From Cyathus striatus (Eukaryota; Basidiomycota; Agaricomycetes; Agaricales; Nidulariaceae), in the NCBI GenBank assembly GCA_025738555.1, contig JAOVFP010000018.1, positions 806,001 to 870,000 on the forward strand: a stretch of 64,000 nucleotides of DNA. Reading direction: 5' to 3'. The notes below the pieces were generated by a model. That model saw nothing but the letters and a program-made list of their open reading frames with translations, was not told where the DNA came from and ran no database searches. Below are positions 42,700-54,415 of the stretch, piece by piece. Made by a program: the position numbers and the translations under genes. Each line of letters opens with the position of its first letter. Position 1 is the stretch's first letter.

Positions 42700-43532
42700 A
42701 TGTCCATGACGTTTCTTGGATTTATGAATTCTTTGAATTTCTGCCAAATCCCCTCACCAAAGAAAGTGTCCAATACGCCACTCCCATTGGAGCAACAAAA
42801 ATCAGGCAATGTTTTTTTTTTAAAATCATTTCTTCATATGCTAAAGAATATAAAACTTCAGCTGAACTGTCACAGATTCAGTTTCCAATTCCTGAAATTT
42901 CTATTTCACCCTCTACTGGATCTTTGGGCTCCATTTCCAATTTAACAGCTATGGGCACTGAAGAACATCTTCCAGTACAACCTATGTACTGGAGAGTGCA
43001 CCCTCCTTATTACCCGATGGAGGAACTGTACTTATTGAATCCTGGACCTTATAGACCACCTGTTATTACAGGAGGTCATTACAGTGGGAAATGTTTAAGC
43101 AGGTTAGCTTCCCTATATTTATTCTCTACTAAATATTGAAATAGATATAGTTATGAAAAAGCACTTTTACAATTGCTTTTCGTCGTTTTATTAGGAGTAT
43201 TTCTCTACTTAGTTTATGAGGAATTTGAGTGGAGAAATGCTACGGAGATACTTCGTACGCTTAAAATTTACTCCTTTAATTCATTTCGCAATCACCGATC
43301 TACATCAGGTAACATTAGAGACTCAGAGGCATGTGCCTTCCAATACAACATCAATAGGTGTATATCCATCAATATTCCAGATATGATTGAAACATGTAAG
43401 GTGTGGAAGACATGCATGGAAAAAAATCCCAGATTCTTTTCCAAATTAAATGTTATTGTCGAATTGTTCGCAAATATTCTCAATGCATTTTTTGAAAGAA
43501 TGGGTATCAAGACATTAGTAAGTCATTATTAA
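42700..43532 (+). CDS. Brr6/Brl1-like nuclear-envelope protein
   Basis: The last two exons join at a 50-nt intron (about 43102-43151): YRPPVITGGHYSGKCLS then SYEKALLQLLFVVLLGVFLY. The hydrophobic LLQLLFVVLLGVFLYLVY is a membrane helix. It is followed by an amphipathic stretch and the disulfide-rich domain CAFQYNINRC ... CKVWKTCMEKNP ... VELFANILNAFFERMGIKTL. This matches the Brr6/Brl1 layout (first Cys pair, second CxxWxxC pair, then helix and second membrane contact). The family acts in nuclear pore assembly and lipid homeostasis at the inner nuclear membrane. The N-terminal exon (MTFLGFMNSLN at 42700) meets a T10 run at 42811 where the frame changes by one, either a slip or an intron, so the beginning is uncertain. 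The domain is diverged and short of the usual length. Confidence 0.65.
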
Positions 43533-43894
43533 TGTTTTCAAAATTCTGTAACAATGTCATAACTTGAGCTAGATGTTTATGTTTATTTTACTAGTCGGTG
43601 TATTGAATATGTGGAGCTGAAGAGTAGTTCTTCAGGTATTATGATCTCATCCCGTCTAGGCATCCATACTAAAGTTAAGTAATTAGTAACTAAAGAGGGA
43701 TAAAGAGTATCGCGGAGAATCAGAACTTATGTTCATACTTATAAATGTGCTTGTGCAATGATAAATAATAAATTAGAATTAGTGACCGTGTATAGTTGGG
43801 GTAATAGATATTGATTAATATTAAGCTTTGATATAGACACCGCTGTCCCAGTTCTAGGCATGACAGATATACTTGTTGTAGTAAAGTAGTCGTC
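43533..43894. other. Intergenic
   Basis: No supported feature. Confidence 0.3.
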
Positions 43895-43995
43895 AGAGAT
43901 AACTGTTAAATGTTTGAAGTACCTATAAGTATTTCCCAGATGAACAGAGGTTTCCGTCATTAACCAGTCCTAAAGCACGGTGGGAATACCCAAAT
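43895..43995 (-). repeat. Dispersed repeat fragment (GGGTATTCCCA unit), inverted
   Basis: GTCAGAGATAACTGTTAAATG and TTGAAGTACCTAT, then GGTGGGAATACCCAAATG; the reverse complement of 3830-3945. Confidence 0.55.
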
Positions 43996-44019
43996 GTTCA
44001 GGTAAACTTGAATGAAAAC

Positions 44020-44641
44020 ACCAAATCCAGCTTCGTCGATGGTCTCTACACAAACACAGGCTAAAGAAAGGTTGGGTTGGGTTTGAGCACACTCAAATGG
44101 ATGCGGAGCAGTCGAGCTGCTGGGCGGGTGGGAACTGCTCCACGATTTACCTGTGTTTACACAGAGACCAAATACTCAATGGCTACAATAATTACCCTTT
44201 GACTTATAACCACATCCATTCTAACTAAGTCGTACGAGAACCTAGTAAGATTTTTACGCGAAGTCATTATGATTAGCAAGATATAAAAAAAACATTAAGC
44301 TAAGCTATAAAGTCTGGGTCAAAGTCATATCCTTAAACTACACATTTCGTCAACAATTGGGGATCAGAGGGGGGGAGGGAATAAGCGAAAAATACTTTAA
44401 GAGCGAATATTAAGCTAGCGCTTCAAACGAGCGTCCACACAGGTGGTGGTTGAAAGAAATAGAGCAGCTGCGTGGCCATAAAGCGTAGAGTCGAGACCTT
44501 GCTCAGCTGGACGCCGGATGTCGGGTACTTATGTTCCATATATAACCGTCATCCTCGCTCAAAGATCAAACATGTGATTCAGTCGCATTATATGTTTACA
44601 TAATAACAAATAAGGCTGGCTATCGCCGGCAAGGCCCACTA
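44020..44641. repeat. Dispersed repeat family A, copy 2, followed by a Helitron-like end
   Basis: 44025-44540 aligns with 3165-3640 (see that entry). 44612-44641 carries GGCTGGCTATCGCCGGC (hairpin with G-U pairs) and AAGGCCCACTAA, the same terminus as 16209-16245. Here the next base is C, not T. Confidence 0.5.
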
Positions 44642-45585
44642 ACAATGAGAAATTTGAAGTGGGCAATATGTACTTGAATGACGTAAGAAATATCTACAGG
44701 AACTATTTAAGTAAAGAGAGAGGTCATGATAAGTGAGGTAGAAGGTCAGTGAGGGGAAGATACCACCTGTTGGACTTATTTGCCAGGCAGGCACAAAAGA
44801 GGTAAGACTCCCGGGACGAAGGCATGAAAATTTATCAATCTCAAAAGGTTGCATCGGGAAGACAGGCAAGTATCAAGATTGTAGAGGCAAAGTTATGACA
44901 TTTACAAGGTAAGCAAAAGAGTAGATATAAACATTCACAATATGTAGGCATTGGAATTGGTAAAGGAGCAGTGCAATGCCCCGATATAAAAAGAGGTAGC
45001 ACAAATTAGCATGGTAATGAAGTTAAAAATACAAAAGAAGGTATGACATAAGTAGAAACACAAGATATAAAAACGCAGTGTACAACGGATACTGGAGACA
45101 GAGAGATGGACACTCAAAGGTTGCTGAAAGGGGACTGACAAAGGTGAACTAAGGAGGATGCCGAAATAATTCAAACTCAACTGCACAGCATGAAATTTAC
45201 TGCCAAAAGTTTCAGAAATACGGTCCCCATAACCCTACTAACTAAAGTTAGTGGGAATATTCAAACGTTCAACGCAGACATCGATTATCCTCCGCTGTTC
45301 AAACGTTCACCACTGACCGCTTTTCATAATGCTGGTCCCGTTCTTCATACCTCATATTGGATGCTCAAGCGTCATATAGGTGCTCCCATCTTCGCTTGGC
45401 TTTCCTGTGTGGTCTCAGTCTCAGATCTTAACATTTGTCATCCAAACCTTTGTTTCGCTCAATGGAGAGCTTAGTATACAGACACCACTGACCTTAGGTT
45501 TATACCAATAGTAGCTACTAAAGTACTCAAGTACTCATGCATCATGTCCCACCTTTTGTGTCCTACATGCATGTTACTTTGCATC
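44642..45585. other. Intergenic, no gene seen
   Basis: 45358-45440 holds a third, shorter piece resembling the 24.5/45.6-kb promoter repeat (AGGTGCTCCCATCTTCGCTT). No coding signal. Confidence 0.4.
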
Positions 45586-45913
45586 AGAGGCTCTGGCATT
45601 GCATGGGTGCTCCCATCTTTGCTTAAGCTTCTTGCTCCCATGTGGCATTCATTGTCATTCGATTCTTTGTATTAGTGCTGTTTCGTCTCTAGAGAACCAT
45701 AGACAGCTGGATTTGTCCTTAACGAATCCTTTGTGCATGTAGAGAAAGGTCAGTGCCACATGTCTTTATTCTCACTTGCTCCTTTGTTGGCTGTGGCTCA
45801 CTGTTCTATCATATAAATGTTCGAACACAAATGACATGACATTCTATTTAATCCATACCCAGCCTTTCAACCTCTGACACATTTCTGAAGACGACAATAC
45901 ATCTTTTTTCCTC
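45586..45913 (+). promoter_or_regulatory. Promoter region duplicated from or with that at 24517-24840
   Basis: See 24517-24840 for the shared blocks. TATAAA at 45812-45817. The homology extends to about 45870, where the other copy has its ATG; this copy lacks that ATG, and the gene here probably starts at 45914. Confidence 0.55.
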
Positions 45914-48900
45914 ATGGAAGAGCACTCTGAAGCAGTGCGACATGGTGAGTATTATTGTTGTTAGATATCACGTCAAAGTGCTACAGCTGTGTTATTTGCT
46001 TCAAAAGCCGGTGGTACCTCGTCCACCGAGCATTCTTTGCCTGCAAAAACAGGTACATGGAAAGGAGGGTTTCGTAAGGGAAATTTTCGATACAATCCCC
46101 TTGTGCAACAAGGTTTCAAAGCCAACGATGGTACCAAAGCCCATGCCATCAAGGAAAAATGGCGTAACAGAACATCGAATAGGGTCGTCCTGTCTGATGT
46201 TTCTGAAGAAAATGCTGATGACGGTGGTGAGTTTGTAGGTGAAGGCACTAGTGGTAAGACTCTCCATATTTTCAGTTTCCGACCTCTGATCTAAAATAGT
46301 GCTTATACCAGATTGTCCACACTTCGATAATGTTGATGAATCAGCGGGGGAGTTTCTTCAGCATCCTCTTCTTTTGTCGGAAGCTATTCCGGCCAGCTGT
46401 GGTAAATGGCGAGACCCAGAAGCGGGAAAGGCTAAGAGTTACAGATACAACCCCTTGGAATCGAAGAGAGAGAGAGGTAGCCCAGAAATGGACATAAATG
46501 CTTTAGTTGGAGTATCCGTGAAAGCAAAGGCTGGTGCAGCGAAGGAAAGGAGGGAATCTCTTCATGATCGAGAAACCGTGGCTGGGAACCACAGTGATAA
46601 GTTAAACAGGTTTATATCTTGTTCTAATTTTCATTCATTGATCTAAAAACATCAGTAGTCACTCACTCTTCCTCTGGTGATGCCGAAGAAGCGGTTGCAA
46701 CTTACCCTGTACCTGGAGGCAATCAGGGAAAAATTGCAGATGCCTCTGAGACTGGGACGGGAGGTAAAGAAGGTATGCACCTTCATTTATTAGTTTTCAT
46801 TATCGTCCAAGCTAAGACCATACCAAATGGTAACAAAGTCTCAGAACAGGATGCCATCAGAAGGAAGCACTGTACACGAAGATCGAATAGGGTGGTCCTG
46901 TCTGATGTTTCCGAAGAAGATGTTGATGACGGTGGTAAGTTTGTAGGTGAAGGTATTAGTGGTAAGACTGCTCATACTTTCAATATTCGTCCTCTGGTCT
47001 AAAATATTGCTTATACCAGATTGTTCCCACATCGGTGATGTTTATGAATCAGGGGGGGAGTCTCTTCAACATCCTCTTCTTTTGTCGGAAGCTATTCTGG
47101 CCAGTTGTGGTAAATGGTGAGACCCAGAAGCGAAAAAGGCTAAAAGTCGCAGATACAACCCCTTGGAATCGAAGAGAGAGAGAGGTAGCCCAGAAATGAA
47201 CATAAGTGCTTTAGTTGGAGTATCTGTGAAGGCAAAGGCTGGTGCAGCGAAGGAAAGGAGGGAATCTCTTCATGATCGAGAAACCGTGGCTGGGAGCCAC
47301 AGTGGTAAGTTAAACATATTTATTTCCCATTCTAAATTTCATTCATTGATCTAAAAACATCGGTAGTCACTTACTCTTCCTCTGGCGATGCCGAAGAAGT
47401 GTTTGCAACTTACCCTGTACCTGGAGGCAATCAGGGAAAAATTGCAGATGCCTCTGAGACTGGGACGGGAGGTAAAGAAGGTACGCACCTTCATTTATTA
47501 GTTTTCATTATCGTCCAAGCTAAGGCCATACCAAATGGTACCAAAGTCTCAGAACAGGATGCCATCAGAAGGAAGCACCGTACACGAAGATCGAATAGGG
47601 TGGTCTTGTCTGATGTTTCCGAAGAAGATGCTGATGATGGTGATGAGTTTGTAGGTGAAGGCACTAGTGGTAAGACTGTCCATATTTTCAATTTCCATCC
47701 TCTGGTCTAAAATATTGCTTATACTAGATTGTTCCCATGTTGGTGATGTTTATGAATCAGGGGGGGAGTCTCTTCAACATCCTCTTCTTTTATCGGAAGC
47801 TATTCCAGCCAGCTGTGGTAAATGGTGAGACCCAGAAGCGAAAAAGGCTAAAAGTCGCAGATACAACCCCTTGGAATCGAAGAGAGAGAGAGGTAGCCCA
47901 GAAATGAACATAAGTGCTTTAGTTGGAGTATCTGTGAAGGCAAAGGCTGGTGCAGCGAAGGAAAGGAGGGAATCTCTTCATGATCGAGAAACCGTGGCTG
48001 GGAGCCACAGTGGTAAGTTAAACATATTTATTTCCCATTCTAATTCCATTCTTTGATCTAAAAAATATGTGTAGCTAGTCACTCCTCTGGCGGCTTTGAA
48101 GAGGCGGTAGTTAACTCCTTCCAAAATGCCCTTCCCTTTGCTGTATGTGAAGGCGATCAGGACAAACTCGTGGATGCCAGTGAGACTGAAACGGAAGGAG
48201 AAGAAGGTACACATTTTTCATTTTCATTTTCATTCTCAATAATTTATGTGGTCCAAAGGGCATATTAGTAAGGGAATAGCTAGAGCCAAAATACCAGATA
48301 CAGTTGCCCTTCCTAACACAGAGCTTGTAGGTGATGAATGTAGAGGTAAGAATGTCCTTTGTTCTGATTTCTGTCTTCTGTCCACTGACCCAAAAATACA
48401 CCCATACCAGATTCCTCCTCCCTTGGCGATGGTGTTAAAATTCAAGATAACACTTTCAGAGATCCTCTTCCCTTCAGCGTTAGGGCTGAAGATGATATCG
48501 AAAGTGAAGTTAAAGGTACAAGAGAATCTCTTAACTTCCAGATTAGTTATTAATTATGAGTACCTAGCAGATCAGCCACTTCATGTTATTGATGAAGAAG
48601 AGAGCTTTATGCCCTTGTCAGTTGTAGGCCACCCAGATGACATCTCAGAAGACAGTTTGGTATATCGTGCTACCCTGCCACGCCGTCTTAGTTTGTATTT
48701 CTACTTGTCACGGTCTATAGGAAAGATACTAACACTGCTATCCTAGTCACCCAGCCATACATGAATAAGAAACAAAATAACTCCCTGGCTGCCTCACATC
48801 GGAGATGGAAGCTAAACGGTACCAGTGTGGGCAGAGATTCACGGAACTATCCTTTTAGATTTAAAAAAAAGATAAAACCTGTTCCTTTCGCATCACTTAA

Positions 48901-51187
48901 GCATTTTAAAAGTCAAAAACGAGCAAAACTTCATGATACCATTAGGGAAGGTATTAGGGCGACAACTAGGGTTCCTGTGGATTCATCCATGTCAAGAGTT
49001 CCACAAGGCCAGATCACACTTCAAAAGCTAACATGTGAGATTACAGTTCACGTCACTCACGATAGTAAAGATGCTGAAACAGTGCTAGCAAATCATGATG
49101 CCGAAGTGCCTGGACCTGCCAATTTTCTAGTCGACGTGACTCCTGATGTATTTACCTCTGACGACTATCCTACACAATTGCAAGATGATATCGATATTAC
49201 TATTCCTGGACCATGTAAATGTCAGCTATGCTCAGACTCAACCTTGTCTATAGGCTAGTCACTAACACTAATCTTCGTTTATTTAGTTGCTAGTGTGACA
49301 GTTGCCCCTGATGATCATCCTCCAGATGACGAGAGGCCGATTCTTGGCCCGTATAGGGGTTAGTTACATTGACACCCTTTTGTTATGTGATATAAAACTT
49401 ACTTGTATCTACAGTGAAACCTGGCAGTTATGACAACAACATTTCCATTACTGATGATGAACCTGAATGGCATGGAATCATCTCAGAGATAGATGGTCAT
49501 AGCCATGATGGAGAAGCGATGGAGGTAGATACGCCTGACAGCAGGGATTCGGAAAGTATGTATACCTTACTAATCACTGAATGCTTTACTTATGTCTGGT
49601 GGTAGTGGACGTTGATGAGGACGAAGTTAAGGACAGTCGTACTCAGCGTGATTGTATGTGGACTAAAGAGACTCTATCGTCTAACCTTGCTTACAATAGG
49701 CACTGCTCCAGCTTCTTTTGGTAGCAATGATGACTCCATACTTGGGCTGCTGGAGAAAAGTGGCAATGGAAAGTTATTGGTAAGTGCTATTTGTCCGTTA
49801 CCATAACTGTCATTGCACATTTATTTTCCTATAGTCATTGTGGTATAAAAAGCTTGTAGATGATCCAGTTAGTAACTCAGAAGCCAGTCCTTATAGTTTG
49901 ATGCTCATGATGCCGAATATGTACAGGAGGGGGTTGCCACAAAAGGTGATATCACTAATCTACTTGTTGCAGCAAGGCAAGGCAATCTGCAGCAACCTCC
50001 TCTAGTTGGAGCATCGCCTCTGAGAAACTCGGATAGAACACGTGTATGGGATTACACTCCTAAGCATAACTCTCTGGAGTCTCTGGATCTTAAGGTATGT
50101 TGATGCGACAGCTCAGACCTGCCACTAGCTGACACTGTCCTAGGGGAGAATACAGTCATACACACAGCAGATTGCGCTCCTTGACCAAAACCAGAATTAT
50201 GTGGTGCCTTCACGGCAAGCTTTAGACGATCTCAAATATAAGAGGGTGCTTCCAAAGTTGCCAAAAGTTGCTCTAGACCTTAACACGAACAGCCTAAAAT
50301 CGTCCCCATGGAATAAATATATTTCAACTCTTATAGTGATACCATTCTGCCAAGAATACGACTACAACGTTGATTTGGATGGCTCTGATGTGTCAAAAGC
50401 ATTCATGACTCATCTGATTACCATCCAAAGCCGATATAAGAAAGCTGTTAACTCCCCTTCTACTCCAGATGAAAACAAGATGTGGTTGATCGGAAAGCAT
50501 TAAAAGCACAAAACATAAGGCGTCGATCTGTATGTGCGCACTTTGAATGATCTACCTATCATGACTAATGTCTCTGTACAGCTCCGTGATCGCCGAGCTA
50601 GGGCCCTCTCTAGCTTCGCATCCTGTAGCCCCACACTTCAGAAAGCAAGCAAAGCTTGGCTCAACATTCCTCCCAATGCCATGAGTGATGACGAACCCCA
50701 GGAAGATAGTGACAGAGAGGAATATGGCGCTGTATTGCATCACGAGTGGCTCAATCCTGCGCTCAGGGGACCGAAGGAAGTTATCGATTGCCTCCATATG
50801 GCTACTACCCATTTCACTTCTAATGGTGACCCAGTCCAAGGCCGTCCACCACGTTACCGGCGATATTCTCGAAAGAAATCCAATCGGAGTGCTGTTCTAG
50901 GTCTTCCTATAAATTTTTATAGTCCATCTTGGCTGGATAGTTTGTCGGACGAAGAGAAAAAGGATCTGAAGATGAAGCCTGCCATTGAATTCGTCTTTCC
51001 CACCAAAATTCTTCAGTATGTATCCTTCTTATTCTGCTAAAGGCTACATATCTCACATATCTCTTCTAGGACTGCCACTAGGTTTAGAGGAGTTAGTAAC
51101 AAGTCAGCTAGACCACTTCCAAAGAATCACCTCAACGTCCTTAGCGAACGACTTGATGGTCCATGCTTTTCTTATAATTCACGTTGA
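45914..51187 (+). CDS. Large multi-exon gene with internal 708-bp tandem units and a conserved mushroom C-terminal region
   Basis: ATG at 45914 (MEEHSEAVRH), followed by many small exons separated by GTAAG/GTAAA...CAG introns. Exons 46319-46606 and their copies encode acidic and Lys/Glu-rich segments (PEAGKAKSYRYNPLESKRER then GSPEMDIN, and AKAGAAKERRESLHDRETVA). Three units (unit 1 partial) repeat every 708 bp to 48060. Later exons continue through 48761-49258 (NKKQNNSLAASHRRWKLNGT), 50201-50500 (SPWNKYISTLIVIPFC, AFMTHLITIQSRYKKAV) and 50537-51016 (LNIPPNAMSDDEPQEDSDRE, RYSRKKSNRSAVLGLPINFY then SPSWLDSLSDEEKKDLKMKP). The last exon is 51071-51187. The end part matches a frequent basidiomycete family with an MSSDE...LP.NFY..WL signature; its function is unknown. 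TGA codons inside units 2 and 3 suggest the tandem part is decaying. It might be two genes. Confidence 0.55.
46130..48060 (+). repeat. 708-bp tandem units within the gene
   Basis: Units 2 (from 46643) and 3 (from 47351) are almost identical; unit 1 is partial and more diverged. An exact 708-bp spacing is seen at the CGA/TGA site (46410, 47118, 47826). Each unit holds two exons and their introns. 708 is a multiple of three, so a unit could be added without shifting the frame if splicing is unchanged. Confidence 0.85.
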
Positions 51188-51319
51188 CTACTGTGACTTC
51201 TTATGTACATGGTTTGGATAATGATAATGTCAACATATCTTTTGATTAGAGGCTATTACACATTGGACTTGTGAAGTGCAAGGAAGACTAATGTTGTCCG
51301 TTTCTTTCAGTTACTCTAG

Positions 51320-53600
51320 TTGTACTCTATAGTCCATGCCGGCACAGCGAGGTTCCTGATAGTTCTATTGTACGCTGCTAAGTTCTCGGTATGTGCTGAG
51401 GCACTTGCGTCTGGGTCTTATCTGATGGGTTTCTTTTGCTTCAGCCATCTCATCTGTGTATGTGGTGTTGTGCCACACCAATGCGCTATAGAGGCTAGTG
51501 GTGATCACGGTTCATACTACTGCTCAGAACGACTACTGTCCACAAGATACCTCAAAGGTAGCTTGCAAAATCTTATAGTTGCTCTCGCCACATGGTCAAC
51601 AACCGTACAAGGGCAAAGGGTATAGCGGGGTCCATGGTGGTTGTATGCCTGGGTGTTCTCGTAGATGATAGGATTCCTATATTGTAGTTGTGCCTGGACG
51701 AGGTGCTCTGTCGAGCACGAGTGCCAAAACCACCCTCCTCCCTACCCACTAGCATCAAAAAGCCATCCAACATCCCACTAGCCCTCTGTGCATTCGCAAA
51801 ATGCATCCCCTGCTCTCATTCTCCCCACCCCATACCTTGGCAAACACCTATCCTTCTGAGGCTCACAGCACTGAGATCCCACTCGCGCTCACATGGATGA
51901 GGAACCCCAGTTTGAAGCCAAAGCTGGCGAGTTGGTTGGGAAGGTCAAGTATGCTCGGTTAAGGAGGTCGTTGGAGGGGTGACATCTGAGTTATGACACA
52001 AGAATCTTTCCGTCGTTAATGTGTGGCTGTGAGCTTGAGGTGTTGCGTGTTGCAAATAAGCTCGTTTGCATGAAGGCGGGATTGTGAATGACGATGCGCA
52101 AACAAAGTCGGCTTAACTCCCTTCGACTTCTCTTAATCCTTCCTCATCCACTCTCAATTCTACCACCCACTACATCTTCCGGAAATGCCTTTGCTCTTTG
52201 GTTGCAACATACCTGCTGAAGCTCGTGTTCAAATCTCTCTCGCTGTGTGTCGATACTTGGCATCTGTTCATATTTTTGTGCCCATCGCTGTTGTCGAGTG
52301 AGTTCCTTACATCCTAGAACAGTCACATATGGTCGCAGTTACGCAAGAGTGGAAGTAGCCTTTCTTGATGCAGGTTACTCGCATCTGTTCTCAACCGTAC
52401 TCTACGCGTAGACGGATAATGAATCATGCGTAGTAATGGTAAGCAGCTCTATTTTCATGTTATTTTGTTTCTGACGGCCGTTCTTTGTGAAGAATCTTTT
52501 ATATAGTAGTTACTCTAAAAGCGTTGTGAACATGATATAGTACATAACATGCAATGTAGCGCAATGTGATATTTCTTTTTGAACACAGGCACGCTGGCTT
52601 CATCATTGTTAACCATGATGACGATAAACATGTATATTCTTCATGTTTCTCTACCTCCCCATGGAACACAACCAGATACACTACTCAATACCTCTTGCGC
52701 CACCGTGGTTGCTGTCGTGGGACGACGCTATATGCACGTCTGCAAATTTCCTACTTGTGTTATGCTCGATCAACATGGCTCATTGTCTCACATTGGTACT
52801 CTGGATTTCATTGTGTAAACCCTACTGCTATTCAGCCTCGCATGTCTTTGCTCCACATGTGCTAATACTTAGTGCATCCGACTTTTGTCCTAAACACGCT
52901 GAAGCGCACAAATGATGATATCTTCGGATTCTTGTCTTGGCCACCTGCCAATCAACGTCCTTCCCTGATCAATTTCGAGATGTTAAAACTCGCCATTCAC
53001 CGAGTGTCACTTGATGCTGAGATCCCACTCATGCTTGCATGGATGAAAAACCCCAAAAGAGCAGACGCATGCTGTCGCATTGGCGATTTGGGGAGGAATT
53101 TCACTTCAACACTGTTGATTGAGGCACTGGGGAAGGTCGAGTATGCGCAGTTGAGGAGGTCGTTGGAGGGGTGACATTCAAGTTGAAGGAGATGCAAGCA
53201 CCATCTTCCCCTTCCAGCACAAAGACTAGGGCTTTGTATGTATGCATGCTGAGTTCTTAGTACGTGCTGAAGTACTTGCATCCAGGTGTAAGCTGATGAG
53301 CTGTGTCATGCCAATGCATTATAGAGGCCACTGGAGATCACGATTTATACTACTGCTTGGGGCGGCTATCCGACTTTTGTGGTTGCTCTCGCCATATGGT
53401 TGGTGGTTGTACAACCGGTGTTCTCAGTGCGTACCACAGTACTTCGCATCTTTTCATCGTAGCTGGTCCAGTATGCTCGGTTGAGGAGGTCGTTGGAAGG
53501 GTGGAGGCTAGCTCCCACTTTAAACGACCTTCGCCAATTCTGTCCCAACAACTCACATCCCAATCGCCAGCTCTCCGAATAGGAGAGCCGTAGAACAAAT
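51320..53600 (+). pseudogene. Decayed, repeatedly duplicated gene fragments
   Basis: Direct duplicates: 51378-51610 with 53247-53420 (GCTGAGTTCTTAGTACGTGC versus GCTAAGTTCTCGGTATGTGC, then CGCTATAGAGG/GCATTATAGAGG and GTTGCTCTCGCCA). GAGGTCGTTGGAGGGGTGACA occurs at about 51965 and 53156, with a related GAGGTCGTTGGAAGGGTGG near 53485. A possible exon at 52182-52298 (MPLLFGCNIPAEARVQISLA) and a last exon to 53174 (LKLAIHRVSLDAEIPLMLAW, STLLIEALGKVEYAQLRRSL) look coding. Frames between them (52590-52865) are broken. Family not recognised. Confidence 0.4.
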
Positions 53601-54238
53601 ACCAGCCTAGATGTCATCTCCTTTGTCCTGAAAACCAGAATCAAGCAATGGCATGGTCAACTACAACCCTGAACCTCTACTTCCCGAAGTCACCCCCCTG
53701 CGCAAGCATAAGAAGACCAGCACCACCTGGAAGAACGTCGTCACCGTCGAGAACGAGGCGGAGAAAGCGGAGGGTATGGCGTAGGCACATAGCAGGAGAG
53801 CAAAGCCTCCTACAAACACCAGTGCATCTGGGGCGTGGACACGGCTCGTCTACATCACTGTACTTGACTCATCCCTAAGCTGTGGTTTGCTGTATCTACA
53901 ACCTGTGTCGAAAAGAAACATGATTTTTGTTGGAGAAACCCTAAGGTAGAGCGGTCTTTATCATTATGAAGACATACAAGTTCACGACATGAGACTGGCT
54001 TAGCCACTGGTGCCCCGATTCTGGGCTTCAAACCCGGAAGTAGAGCGAAGAACCTGAATATTAGATAGCGTTCAACTTTCGCTACTATTTAATTTCGTCA
54101 TGGAATACAAAATCGATACGGTTTCTTATCTTGAAAACAGATGTTCAGATTTGATAACCACCAGCAAATTTAATATTTTTGTTTTATTGTACTAATTCTG
54201 CCATTTCTAGTTTAACTCTTTTGATATTGGTATCCCAC
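53601..54238. other. Short coding-like stretch, otherwise intergenic
   Basis: 53652-53782 reads MVNYNPEPLLPEVTPLRKHK then KTSTTWKNVVTVENEAEKAE to TAG. It is short but of normal composition and could be a first exon. 53990-54060 has tRNA-like phrases but no convincing fold. Confidence 0.3.
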
Positions 54239-54415
54239 GATCACGAGCGTCATTTCCACCTGGGAAACGATGCTTGTGATCGGAAACTCAAGTTTGCGAT
54301 TGTTTGTCAATAGCCTTAATTTTGACGCATCAACAAGATATGTTTCAATTCTCCTTTATACCGTTCATTTATCACCTAATTCTGGCCTGTCGATTGGGTA
54401 TTCCCAACTTCAGTA
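54239..54415. repeat. Family B repeat with 41-nt hairpin
   Basis: GATCACGAGCGTCATTTCC (54239-54257), loop ACCTG, GGAAACGATGCTTGTGATC (54263-54281), then GATTGGGTATTCCCAACTTC at about 54392. The orientation is as at 12270. Confidence 0.65.

Noticed and set aside
45973..46294. Overlapping open frames on both strands at the start of the tandem-unit gene
   Set aside because: The plus frame with SDVSEENADDGGEFVGEGTS is kept across units and ends at a splice donor; the minus frames are its mirror.
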